A stretch of 31,117 bases of DNA, from positions 1 to 31,117 of the forward strand of contig CAJGDE010000008.1 in NCBI GenBank assembly GCA_904502135.1. The letters run 5' to 3'. The translations under genes and the position numbers were made by a program. Position 1 is the first letter of the stretch. Each line of letters starts with the position of its first letter. Positions 7,703-14,988 of this stretch are shown here, one piece after another. The stretch is from Kiritimatiellia bacterium (GTDB taxonomy: Bacteria > Verrucomicrobiota > Kiritimatiellia > RFP12 > UBA1067). Below the pieces are notes generated by a model, which was given only the letters and a program-made list of their open reading frames with translations, made no database searches and was not told the origin of the DNA.

Positions 7703-8302
7703 TTAAAGCGCCTTTACAATGCCGTCGAAAAATTCGTCGTATGTTTCAAACGCCTGAAGATCGGGATTATCAAGTTTTATCGACTCCGGCGCACGGAAGA
7801 GAAACCCTGCCTTGGAAGCGCGGATCATCGCAAGATCATTGAAGCTGTCTCCTGCGGCAATCGTCTCGAACCCGCATGACTGAAGAGCCTTCACAGTCGT
7901 AAGCTTCGACTTTTCGCAGCGCATCTTCCACCCGGTAATTTTTCCCCCTTCGCCGACTTCGAGAGAATTGCACATAAGCGTGGGCAGCCCGAGCTTTTTC
8001 ATCAAGGGCTTTGCAAATTCACTGAACGTATCGGAAATAATGACCGTCTGGACACGATCTCTGAGTTTATCAAGAAACTCCTTCGCCCCTTCAAGCGGCT
8101 GAATCTTCTCGATGACGGCCTGTATCTCTTCAAGCCCAAGCGAATGCTTTTCCAAAAGGTCGAGCCTGTAGCGCATGAGCTTGTCGTAATCTGGCTCATC
8201 ACGCGTTGTGCGGGAAAACTCCGGTATCCCGGTTTCATTGGCGAATGCAATCCATATCTCCGGGACAAGCACGCCTTCAAGATCAAGACAGACGATATTC
8301 AT
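7703..8302 (-). CDS. thrH: Phosphoserine phosphatase / homoserine phosphotransferase ThrH
   Basis: This HAD-superfamily enzyme removes phosphate from phosphoserine and can pass it to homoserine, linking serine and threonine synthesis. The start MNIVCLDLEGVLVPEIWIAF is the typical ThrH start, with Asp7 as nucleophile. SDT (motif II) and GDSFND (motif III) follow, and the whole 199-residue length fits. AAGG lies 9 bases before the ATG, inside the end of the SurA-like gene, from which it is separated by one base. That ThrH and not SerB is present rests on the DLEGVLVPE start. Confidence 0.9.
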   Translation of the reverse strand: MNIVCLDLEGVLVPEIWIAFANETGIPEFSRTTRDEPDYDKLMRYRLDLLEKHSLGLEEIQAVIEKIQPLEGAKEFLDKLRDRVQTVIISDTFSEFAKPLMKKLGLPTLMCNSLEVGEGGKITGWKMRCEKSKLTTVKALQSCGFETIAAGDSFNDLAMIRASKAGFLFRAPESIKLDNPDLQAFETYDEFFDGIVKAL

Positions 8303-8303
8303 T

Positions 8304-9197
8304 TTAGTACACCTTAACGTAAGTCTCCTTGCGCAGACGACTCATCCACGCATCATACATTTTTTTTGCTTTCTTTTCAATAACCGCTCGTTCAATGTCA
8401 TCGTACGCTTCCAAAAAAGATCTCTTCACGCCTCCTGTTTCATCCTCTTTGCGAAGAAGAAAATTCCAGCCGTCGATTTCCACCCACTGACCGATGGTAC
8501 CTCTGGGCATGGCCGCGATTTCCTTGCAAACGGCGCTGTTGAAAACCTCCTCGCATTTTACATCTTTCCAAAGGCCGCCCTCGGCCGCGTGACTGTCGGC
8601 CGAATAGCGCTTGGCAAGCTGCGCGAAATCGATGTCTCTGAGCATCGCCCTTATTTCATCGCGCTTTGAAGCGTCCTCGGGCTTAAGCAGAATGACTGAA
8701 ACAGTCACTCTCTTCTCTGCGGAATATTTTGAGGGATTCTCCTCGTATTCTTTTCTCATTTCCGAGGGGCTCGCCTGAGCGTTTTTATCAATGACGTTCC
8801 AGCGCATGGCGGCGACAATCATATCCTCTTTCATTTTCGCCGCCCATTCCGGATATGAAATCTTCTGCATGGCCAACGTGGCCATGAGTTTGTTGCGGTC
8901 GCCGCCGAAAGCTTTCTTGATGATCTCGCGTATGCGGTTTTCGATGACCCAGTTCTGCATCGTCATCTTCGACTCAAGGGCCGCTTTCAATATGAGCTTG
9001 TGGTCGATCATCGCTTCAAGGACTTCGGCGTATTTTTCTGCGCCTTCCCCCCTGCGCTGCATTTCATTGACAACGTCGCTTTTTAAAATCGTCTCTGTTC
9101 CGATTTTAGCCGCAAGCGCATCAACCTCAAGCGCCGCCGCCCTAAAGAAGGCGGCGACGGCGAGAAACATAACGAAGAATCTATTCATCGTTTTCAT
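8304..9197 (-). CDS. SurA-like periplasmic peptidyl-prolyl isomerase / chaperone
   Basis: The 297-residue protein starts with a signal peptide (about 1-22). A SurA-N type chaperone domain follows (about 25-140; LEVDALAAKIGTETILKSDV, then VLEAMIDHKLILKAAL). A parvulin-like rotamase domain covers about 145-255 (DFAQLAKRYSADSHAAEGGLW, then MPRGTIGQWVEIDGWNFLL). Proteins of this type help outer-membrane proteins fold. The ATG at 9197 overlaps the hexokinase stop by one base (TAATG), which favours it over the ATG three codons later. The role is inferred from domains; it is more divergent than classical SurA. Confidence 0.85.
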   Translation of the reverse strand: MKTMNRFFVMFLAVAAFFRAAALEVDALAAKIGTETILKSDVVNEMQRRGEGAEKYAEVLEAMIDHKLILKAALESKMTMQNWVIENRIREIIKKAFGGDRNKLMATLAMQKISYPEWAAKMKEDMIVAAMRWNVIDKNAQASPSEMRKEYEENPSKYSAEKRVTVSVILLKPEDASKRDEIRAMLRDIDFAQLAKRYSADSHAAEGGLWKDVKCEEVFNSAVCKEIAAMPRGTIGQWVEIDGWNFLLRKEDETGGVKRSFLEAYDDIERAVIEKKAKKMYDAWMSRLRKETYVKVY

Positions 9198-10480
9198 TAA
9201 AGCATCGCGGCAATAGCGGCGCCGACCATCGGCGCATCGTCAACCTGCGGAGTAATGACATAATGAATATTGCGGCGCTTGACGAGCATGTCGTCGAGCT
9301 CCTTCTTCACCGTATCGGCGAACGCGATCGCGCGCGTCTTGTAGTAGGTCGAGCCGTCGGCGTTGATCGCGATCGGCTCGGACGCGTCGGCGCCTTCGCC
9401 TGACTTGATGCAGAACGCGGCGAGATGGATCGCCGTCAAAACGGCCGCACGCTCAAACACAGGAATGCCGAGGCGGCGGGCCATCTTCGCATCGTCCGCA
9501 TCGGCGAAAATCGTATCGAGCGGATTGTCGCGACCTTCCTTGCGGAACGAAGCGCAGAAGTTGTCGAAATCCATCGTCTCAAGAGAGCCGAGCCCGCCGA
9601 TGAGAGAGGCGGCCTTCGCCGAGAAGAGACCTTCCTTGGCGGCAGCCTTGTAGACTTCGAGACCGACCGCGCCGAGATAGCCGCCCGCAATCATCTTTTC
9701 GAGAGGATTGTGCCCGGGGTCCATCTGCTTTGCATCCATCGCTTCGTCAAACTTCGAGCGCGAAAGCTTATCGAACGAACCGGACTCTGCGTTGATGATC
9801 ATCGAGCCCGCACTGTCGAGACCGGGGACCTTCGTGATGTTGACGTTCTTTTCGACATAGGCCGTATTCGTGCCGGTGCCGAGAATAAAGCCGATGTACG
9901 AAGAATACGTCTTATCACCTTCGACAGCCTTCGCCGCGAGAAGTGTGGCGACAGTGTCGTTGACGATGGCGATTTCGCCGCCGCCCATGCGCTTTAAAAG
10001 CTCCTTGCCGACATACTGACCGACGATGGAAGGCGCACGGATGCCCTTCGTCCAGCAATTAAGCTTCGCATCGAGCTCGGGCGTGACATCGGCGTTGTAG
10101 GAGAAACACCAGCCGAACTTAGAAACCGTGGCCTTGTCTTTAACGCGGTTGAGTTCATCCGCAAAGGCCTGATAAAACTCTTCTTCTGTTACATCGCTCT
10201 TAGCTCCCGGCATCGGCTGATTCTTCTTATCTTCAATCGACGGCGGAATCGAAACAATCGCCGAGCGGAAGTTCGTGCCGCCCGCGTCAAGAACGGCGGC
10301 TTTCGAACCCTGAGGAATCTTGCCGTCAACACCGACGTACGCGGGAATCATTCTAAGCGAAGACTCTTCGCCCTTAAGTCCCTTTTCCATTTCGCTGAGG
10401 AATGTAGCAATCATCCCTTGGCGATCAATGTCGCTTGCCATTGTAAAACCATTCGCCTGCAGAAACTCTTCAGGTGTCAT
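9197..10480 (-). CDS. Eukaryotic-type hexokinase
   Basis: The enzyme phosphorylates glucose or a related hexose with ATP. It belongs to the large hexokinase family (Hexokinase_1/2) common in eukaryotes, unlike the short bacterial Glk or ROK kinases. From the chosen start it has 427 residues. Motifs are LDAGGTNFR (phosphate loop, about 64-72), IVNDTVATLL with the catalytic Asp175, and GFILGTGTNTAY (about 197-208). I chose ATG at 10480 over a TTG at 10510: the ATG overlaps the ksgA stop in a classic ATGA and has AAAGGA 8 bases upstream. Pgi is encoded in the same unit. The preferred sugar cannot be read from the sequence. Confidence 0.92.
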   Translation of the reverse strand: MTPEEFLQANGFTMASDIDRQGMIATFLSEMEKGLKGEESSLRMIPAYVGVDGKIPQGSKAAVLDAGGTNFRSAIVSIPPSIEDKKNQPMPGAKSDVTEEEFYQAFADELNRVKDKATVSKFGWCFSYNADVTPELDAKLNCWTKGIRAPSIVGQYVGKELLKRMGGGEIAIVNDTVATLLAAKAVEGDKTYSSYIGFILGTGTNTAYVEKNVNITKVPGLDSAGSMIINAESGSFDKLSRSKFDEAMDAKQMDPGHNPLEKMIAGGYLGAVGLEVYKAAAKEGLFSAKAASLIGGLGSLETMDFDNFCASFRKEGRDNPLDTIFADADDAKMARRLGIPVFERAAVLTAIHLAAFCIKSGEGADASEPIAINADGSTYYKTRAIAFADTVKKELDDMLVKRRNIHYVITPQVDDAPMVGAAIAAML

Positions 10481-11250
10481 TTCAGTAATCCTTTCACTAG
10501 TTGAAGCCAATCTTCGTTTGAGAGCTCCTCCGCCCTCGCCGTAGATTGTATCAAATCTTTGAAAACGCTGCCAAGTTGCTTACGGCGATGCTCGAAGGCT
10601 TTCTTGGCCAAACTGTAAAAAAGTTCGCGTTCTTCGGCAGAAAGTCCAACATTTCTATCATGGCGGACAAGTTGCACTACACTCGAGCCTATCTCGGGGC
10701 GCGGCCAAAAGCAACTCGCCGATACCTTGCGCAGCACCTTCACATCATAATCAAGCTGCGCCCAAACGCCGGCTAAACCTCGTGTTTTCGACCCTTCCCG
10801 CGCCGCTAACCTGTCTGCAACTTCCGTCTGGACAAGAACCGTCATTATGGGAAAAGTTCTTTTCTTCACATACTCAAGAAGAATTCTCGTTCCCGCCTGA
10901 TACGGAAGGTTGGAAACCATCGAAGTATAAGATTTATCAACCTCGTATTTAAGGGCATCGGCAGAGACGACAGTCAAATTTTCGGGATTTCCAAGCGATT
11001 CTTTAAGCCGGGAAGCGAGAACCGGATCTTTTTCTACGGCTGTAACGCGCGCGCCGCGACGAAGCATTTCCTCCGTCATGACACCAAGACCAGGGCCCAC
11101 CTCCAAAACATCATCTCCGACAAGCCCAGCATCAACTATCGCTTCTAACTGATTACGGTCAATGAGAAAATTCTGCCCTAAGACCTTGTTGGGGTGGAAC
11201 TCGTTTTCTATGCACCATGACTTTACCTGACTAGGGCTTGTTAAATTCAT
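10477..11250 (-). CDS. rsmA/ksgA: 16S rRNA (adenine1518/1519-N6)-dimethyltransferase
   Basis: KsgA dimethylates two adjacent adenines near the 3' end of 16S rRNA during small-subunit assembly. The 257-residue protein has the family's GQNFL start motif (25-29), the SAM-binding EVGPGLG (50-56) and the catalytic NLPY (114-117). The C-terminal KKAFEHRRKQL helix is also typical. The ATG overlaps the stop of the AsmA-like gene by four bases. Confidence 0.96.
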   Translation of the reverse strand: MNLTSPSQVKSWCIENEFHPNKVLGQNFLIDRNQLEAIVDAGLVGDDVLEVGPGLGVMTEEMLRRGARVTAVEKDPVLASRLKESLGNPENLTVVSADALKYEVDKSYTSMVSNLPYQAGTRILLEYVKKRTFPIMTVLVQTEVADRLAAREGSKTRGLAGVWAQLDYDVKVLRKVSASCFWPRPEIGSSVVQLVRHDRNVGLSAEERELFYSLAKKAFEHRRKQLGSVFKDLIQSTARAEELSNEDWLQLVKGLLK

Positions 11251-12803
11251 TTCCTGTCACCCTCTTTATCTATTGTCACCGCATCAACAACGCGGTCTAT
11301 TACACTGACATATTTCCACTCGGGCTTATCGCTAGAGCCTGTCAACTTGAACTCCAGCAGCAATTTCGAAAACACCCACGTAATGGGACGCACGATTTTC
11401 GCCATTACGGATTTATCGCGCATAAATTGCGTCTGAACCGTAAAATCAAGCTTATCGTTGACAATATCAAATGAACCGTACATCTTCATGGAAAAAAGCC
11501 CGCCCTCAATATATATGCCGTCCGTTTTCAAAACCCCGTTTTCAATGACGTAATCTATCTTAGCGTCCGTCCTGTCCGTCACATACGCTACTCCCGGCAC
11601 TTTATCGGCCAGTAGTTCTATAAGCCCGATAAAGCCTTTCATTCTCATCAGCTGGCCGTTCTTGATTTTTATATGACCAAAACCGTTCATAACCTCGTAA
11701 TTGTTGGTCATCGATCTTGGAAAGCGGAACTGAAGCTGCCCCTGCATTAAACCGTAAACCTCATTATCAACATATTCCTCCGGGAAACCCGCTATTTTCA
11801 AAATATCCGCCACCGGCAACTCCGATTTGGCGTCAATATCAACGACATTATAAAAATTCGTGCCGGTTACCGTAATAACGCCAGAAAGATCCTTGTTCGC
11901 TACAGTCGTAGCCTGCACAGGCCCGATTACAGTTTTATAATTAAGGCAATCATTGCGAGTATAATTGTGAAGATGAATCTTGCCGTCGGCCTTTGCCATA
12001 TGCACGGTATTATATCTGCACTGTGTCGGGTGAAGATCAAGCCAGAGATCCAAATCTGAATTCATTAAGTTAACCTGCCATCTGCAAGATGCCTTAACCG
12101 GCTCAAGGACATCCGTAAAACTATCCATATACGGCAACGCCACGGGTACGTCTATAACCTCAAGCATGGGCCTTATATGCGACTGTTTCGCAAAACCTTC
12201 GACTTCTCCGTGCACAAGCTGATTTTCGATATCGCAGACACAGTGGCCCGTTATCGACAAGTTCTCCTCTCTTTCAGGCCACTTGATGAAAATATCCTTT
12301 ACCTCTATCTTCTTTTGCGACAACAGCACGTTCGCCTGCATATAATCGAACTTGACGCCAAGTATATTTGAAGAGTCCAGCCTGATGCTGAAAGGCTTCA
12401 AATCGCAAAAAGTAAAATCCACGTGATTATTGCGCTCTTTATTCTCCGGCGAATAATACCCCTCCGGCAATCGGGCATACACAAGACCAGAGGCGTTTAA
12501 CCGGCGACGGATAACATCTATCGAAATCGAATCGGCCCTTACGATCGAACCGAACATGTTCGTGGCGTTTTTATCATAAAGCCTTAAGCCTTCGACAGAA
12601 ACTCCGTATCTGAAACCGAGCGTAGCAGAATCTACCGCAACAACAAGATTCGTCGGCAGGTACTTTTCAATTGATTGTGTAATCCACTGACCTGGAATTT
12701 TTTGCTGTCTGAAAAAAAGAGAGCAAATAAAAACACAAAGAACGATGAACAACCATTTCACCGTTCCAGTTATAAATTTAAGAAATTTTTTAGTCCACTT
12801 CAT
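11247..12803 (-). CDS. AsmA-like inner-membrane protein
   Basis: The 518-residue protein has one transmembrane helix at its start (about 16-31) and a long periplasmic part rich in beta-strands. The C-terminal region about 370-500 (GQLQFRFPRS, NGFGHIKIKNGQLMRMKGFIG, then GVLKTDGIYIEGGLFSMKMYG) looks like the AsmA/TamB-type C-terminal repeat. Such proteins are linked to lipid transport or outer-membrane upkeep. The open frame extends upstream through two tRNA genes, so the real start is the ATG at 12803, 11 bases after the tRNA-Glu CCA end, with GGGGTG just before it. It overlaps ksgA by four bases. The family is clear in general, not to subfamily. Confidence 0.75.
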   Translation of the reverse strand: MKWTKKFLKFITGTVKWLFIVLCVFICSLFFRQQKIPGQWITQSIEKYLPTNLVVAVDSATLGFRYGVSVEGLRLYDKNATNMFGSIVRADSISIDVIRRRLNASGLVYARLPEGYYSPENKERNNHVDFTFCDLKPFSIRLDSSNILGVKFDYMQANVLLSQKKIEVKDIFIKWPEREENLSITGHCVCDIENQLVHGEVEGFAKQSHIRPMLEVIDVPVALPYMDSFTDVLEPVKASCRWQVNLMNSDLDLWLDLHPTQCRYNTVHMAKADGKIHLHNYTRNDCLNYKTVIGPVQATTVANKDLSGVITVTGTNFYNVVDIDAKSELPVADILKIAGFPEEYVDNEVYGLMQGQLQFRFPRSMTNNYEVMNGFGHIKIKNGQLMRMKGFIGLIELLADKVPGVAYVTDRTDAKIDYVIENGVLKTDGIYIEGGLFSMKMYGSFDIVNDKLDFTVQTQFMRDKSVMAKIVRPITWVFSKLLLEFKLTGSSDKPEWKYVSVIDRVVDAVTIDKEGDRK

Positions 12804-12814
12804 AACACCCCGCT

Positions 12815-12889
12815 TGGCAGCCCCTAGGAGAGTCGAACTCCTCTTTCCTGGATGAGAACCAGATGTCCTAGCCGATAGACGAAGGGGCC
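12815..12889 (-). tRNA. tRNA-Glu (anticodon CTC)
   Basis: The minus strand folds into a full cloverleaf: acceptor GGCCCCT with AGGGGCT, anticodon loop TTCTCAT between TCTGG and CCAGG, and a T-stem AGGAG/CTCCT around TTCGACT. The discriminator G and CCA are encoded. It reads GAG codons. It lies 9 bases after tRNA-Leu and 11 bases before the AsmA-like ATG. Confidence 0.96.
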
Positions 12890-12898
12890 GTGCGTTAT

Positions 12899-12983
12899 TG
12901 GTGCACCCGGTGGGATTTGAACCCACACACCTTGCGGCACCAGAACCTGAATCTGGCGTGTATGCCAATTTCACCACGGGTGC
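12899..12983 (-). tRNA. tRNA-Leu (anticodon CAG)
   Basis: An 85-base class II tRNA with a long variable arm (TGCCGCAAGGTGT). The acceptor is GCACCCG with CGGGTGC, and the anticodon loop TTCAGGT lies between CCAGA and TCTGG. The discriminator A and CCA are encoded. It reads CUG codons. It is the first gene after the promoter at 12995-13024. Confidence 0.96.
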
Positions 12984-12994
12984 TACAGGGGCAA

Positions 12995-13024
12995 ATTATA
13001 CCAAATTTTTATGATCTGCGTCAA
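12995..13024 (-). promoter_or_regulatory. Promoter of the tRNA-Leu/tRNA-Glu unit and probably the operon behind it
   Basis: On the minus strand TTGACG (13024 to 13019) is followed after 18 bases by TATAAT (13000 to 12995). The TTTGG directly before it gives an extended -10. Transcription would start near 12988, about five bases before tRNA-Leu. Confidence 0.85.
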
Positions 13025-13068
13025 TACGCCATACAACCCTTTAGGCAGCGGCTGATTCGAGAGGAATT

Positions 13069-13079
13069 TTTGATATAAT
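13069..13079 (+). promoter_or_regulatory. hisF: Extended -10 promoter for hisF
   Basis: TTTGATATAAT (TATAAT at 13074-13079) is an extended -10 element. The -35 position (GCTGAT at 13051-13056) is weak. The leader to the ATG at 13167 would be about 80 bases. It is divergent from the tRNA-Leu promoter 45 bases away. Confidence 0.6.
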
Positions 13080-13166
13080 ATTGGGCAACTTAACTCCCTG
13101 CGGACAGGATGCGTATCTCAACGCCTCGAGTTGAAAAAAAACAAACAAAATGAGGTTTGCAACGAA

Positions 13167-13934
13167 ATGAATGCAGACAAAAAATTAATTATAATGCCTT
13201 GCCTTGACATGATTAACGCTCGCGTGGTCAAAGGCGTGAATTTTGTAAACATCAAAGACGCAGGCGATCCCGTGGAATGCTGCAAGGCCTATTGCAACGC
13301 AGGTGCAGACGAGCTTGCTATGTTGGATATCACCGCCACCGTCGAAGGCCGCGCGACAATGCTCGAGGTCGTAAGGAAAGTGGCCGATGCCGTAACCGTC
13401 CCGTTCACGATGGGCGGCGGAATTTCCTCCGTAAAAGCGGCCGAGGAGGTTCTTAATGCCGGCGCCGACAAATTCTCAACGTCTTCCGCCGTATTCCGTT
13501 CTCCCGACATGATCGGCGAAATGGTTAAGGAATTCGGGCAAGATAAAGTAACAGTCGCGATTGATGTCGCCCAAAATACGGCGATGCCTTCAGGGTATGA
13601 GGTATTCATCGACGGCGGACGCACCGCGACGGGAACGGACGCCATCGAATGGACCAAACGCGTAAATGACTATGGAGTGAAAACGATCCTCCCGACGTCA
13701 AAATCGACAGACGGCGCGCGCACAGGCTACGATCTTCCCCTTATAAGGAAAATCCGCGAAATTACAGACGCGAACATCGTCGCCTCCGGCGGCGCGGGAA
13801 CATTAGAACACTTCGCCGAGGCGGCCGAGGCCGGCGCCAACATTCTGCTGGCGGCGAGCGTTTTTCACTTCAATATCATCCCTATTCCCGAGCTTAAGGA
13901 ATTTCTTAAATCACGCGGCTTCAGCGTCTCGTAA
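13167..13934 (+). CDS. hisF: HisF-type imidazole glycerol phosphate synthase cyclase subunit (divergent)
   Basis: HisF uses ammonia delivered by HisH to make imidazole glycerol phosphate in histidine synthesis. From the ATG at 13167 the protein has 255 residues, the usual length. GAGG lies 11 bases upstream; a TTG 12 codons earlier is less likely. The (beta/alpha)8 barrel shows PCLD with Asp14 and VAID with Asp133, equivalent to the catalytic Asp11 and Asp130, plus MGGGI and ASGGAG. Several near-invariant spots differ: INSAA is TSSAV, GEILLTSMD is KTILPTSKS, and residues equivalent to Arg5 and Glu167 of the ammonia gate are Ile8 and Thr173. It is the only plus-strand protein gene, without hisH beside it. 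A paralogue with another substrate is possible. Confidence 0.85.
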   Translation: MNADKKLIIMPCLDMINARVVKGVNFVNIKDAGDPVECCKAYCNAGADELAMLDITATVEGRATMLEVVRKVADAVTVPFTMGGGISSVKAAEEVLNAGADKFSTSSAVFRSPDMIGEMVKEFGQDKVTVAIDVAQNTAMPSGYEVFIDGGRTATGTDAIEWTKRVNDYGVKTILPTSKSTDGARTGYDLPLIRKIREITDANIVASGGAGTLEHFAEAAEAGANILLAASVFHFNIIPIPELKEFLKSRGFSVS

Positions 13935-13935
13935 T

Positions 13936-14988
13936 TTAACGTGTCCAGACACTTGTGCCGGCTTCAAGCCTTGACGGGTTTATTTTATCTCCCGGCACCA
14001 ACTTCCCCCGAGTCACATAATATGTGTCGGGGGAATTCCATTTATGCCCCGCCAGCTTTGACGCGGAAACGCCCTTTACGACGGAACCTCTAAGTTTCCA
14101 GCCGCCTGATTTAAGTTGCGCGATATTGGCAGGTTTGGACTTTGCCGTTTGAACCGAAGAGGTATGTCGCGGCGACGGTGTTTTCACAGGCGAGGAGATA
14201 GCGTGTTTCGGACTCGGTCTAGATGATGGAGGAGGCGACTTTGAAAATATTCCTCCCAACCAGCTTTTCTTTGCGGTCTGAGAATTTACCGGCGCGCCAC
14301 CGACTTTGCCGACCATAGTATCGGTTCTGCCGTACAAGACCCCTTGAAGATACCTGTCTCCCTGAACAAGCCGCCCCGCACGCTGATCGGGATCGAAGGC
14401 CGGGCGCGATTTCAAATCAAGAAAGCGACGCACCGACGGCATCGCAAAAAGCATGGCGCAGCGCTTGCGTCCACGGTGTTTGCACCTATGCCATTTATTG
14501 GGCGCTCCGTAAGCGACATGGCAATGGCAGACGACGCGGTCGTCCGAAAGCCGGTACATCGACTTAAGTTCCTTGACCAAATCCCGTATCGCCGCCAGCT
14601 GCATCGTCCCCATAGGCTTATTGTGATAGCCGACACACTCAATGCCGATGGAGAATTTATCGACATCTTCCTTTCCACGCCACATCGAGCGCCCCGCATG
14701 GAACGCCTCTTTGTCACGGTCGATGATTCTGTATACGGAGCCTTCCTCCGTCACGCAATAATGAGCTTCGCCTCGATCAGAGAGTTTGTTAAGCGAACTT
14801 CGCGCTGGCGCCTCTGTAGTATGCAAAACAATAAGTTCAGTGGAAGAGCGTATTTTACGCTCCGGGTTTCGAGGACTGCGATAACGGTTGGAAGCCTCTA
14901 TCGCGAAAAGTTCAAGCGGCAACAAAACAGCAGCGCCCAAAACGCATAAAAGCCATTTCGCAGCTCTCACTTTAAACTCCCCGTTCAT
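13936..14988 (-). CDS. Secreted N-acetylmuramoyl-L-alanine amidase (Amidase_2/PGRP fold)
   Basis: The enzyme would cut the bond between MurNAc and the L-Ala of the stem peptide. The 350-residue protein has an N-terminal membrane or signal segment (about 10-30) and an amidase domain (about 45-195). LHTTE supplies the first zinc ligand His56, and IGIECVG supplies Glu117. CHCHVAYG (His155/His157) and GRKRC (Lys175, Cys177) replace the H...KxD end of AmpD-like enzymes. A Lys-x-Cys zinc site is known from T7 lysozyme. A Pro/Ser-rich linker (about 245-290) leads to a C-terminal piece of about 55 residues that I do not recognise. It overlaps hydF by four bases and ends one base from hisF. Confidence 0.82.
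   Translation of the reverse strand: MNGEFKVRAAKWLLCVLGAAVLLPLELFAIEASNRYRSPRNPERKIRSSTELIVLHTTEAPARSSLNKLSDRGEAHYCVTEEGSVYRIIDRDKEAFHAGRSMWRGKEDVDKFSIGIECVGYHNKPMGTMQLAAIRDLVKELKSMYRLSDDRVVCHCHVAYGAPNKWHRCKHRGRKRCAMLFAMPSVRRFLDLKSRPAFDPDQRAGRLVQGDRYLQGVLYGRTDTMVGKVGGAPVNSQTAKKSWLGGIFSKSPPPSSRPSPKHAISSPVKTPSPRHTSSVQTAKSKPANIAQLKSGGWKLRGSVVKGVSASKLAGHKWNSPDTYYVTRGKLVPGDKINPSRLEAGTSVWTR

Noticed and set aside
10481..10510. TTG start ten codons upstream for the hexokinase
   Set aside because: The ATG at 10480 has AAAGGA at the right spacing and an ATGA overlap with ksgA.
12804..12977. N-terminal extension of the AsmA-like protein
   Set aside because: The extra codons are the two tRNA genes; the membrane helix begins at the ATG at 12803.
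13105..13140. Hairpin TCAAC...GTTGA before hisF as attenuator or terminator
   Set aside because: The stem is five pairs and is followed by an A-run on the plus strand; no leader peptide rich in histidine is seen.
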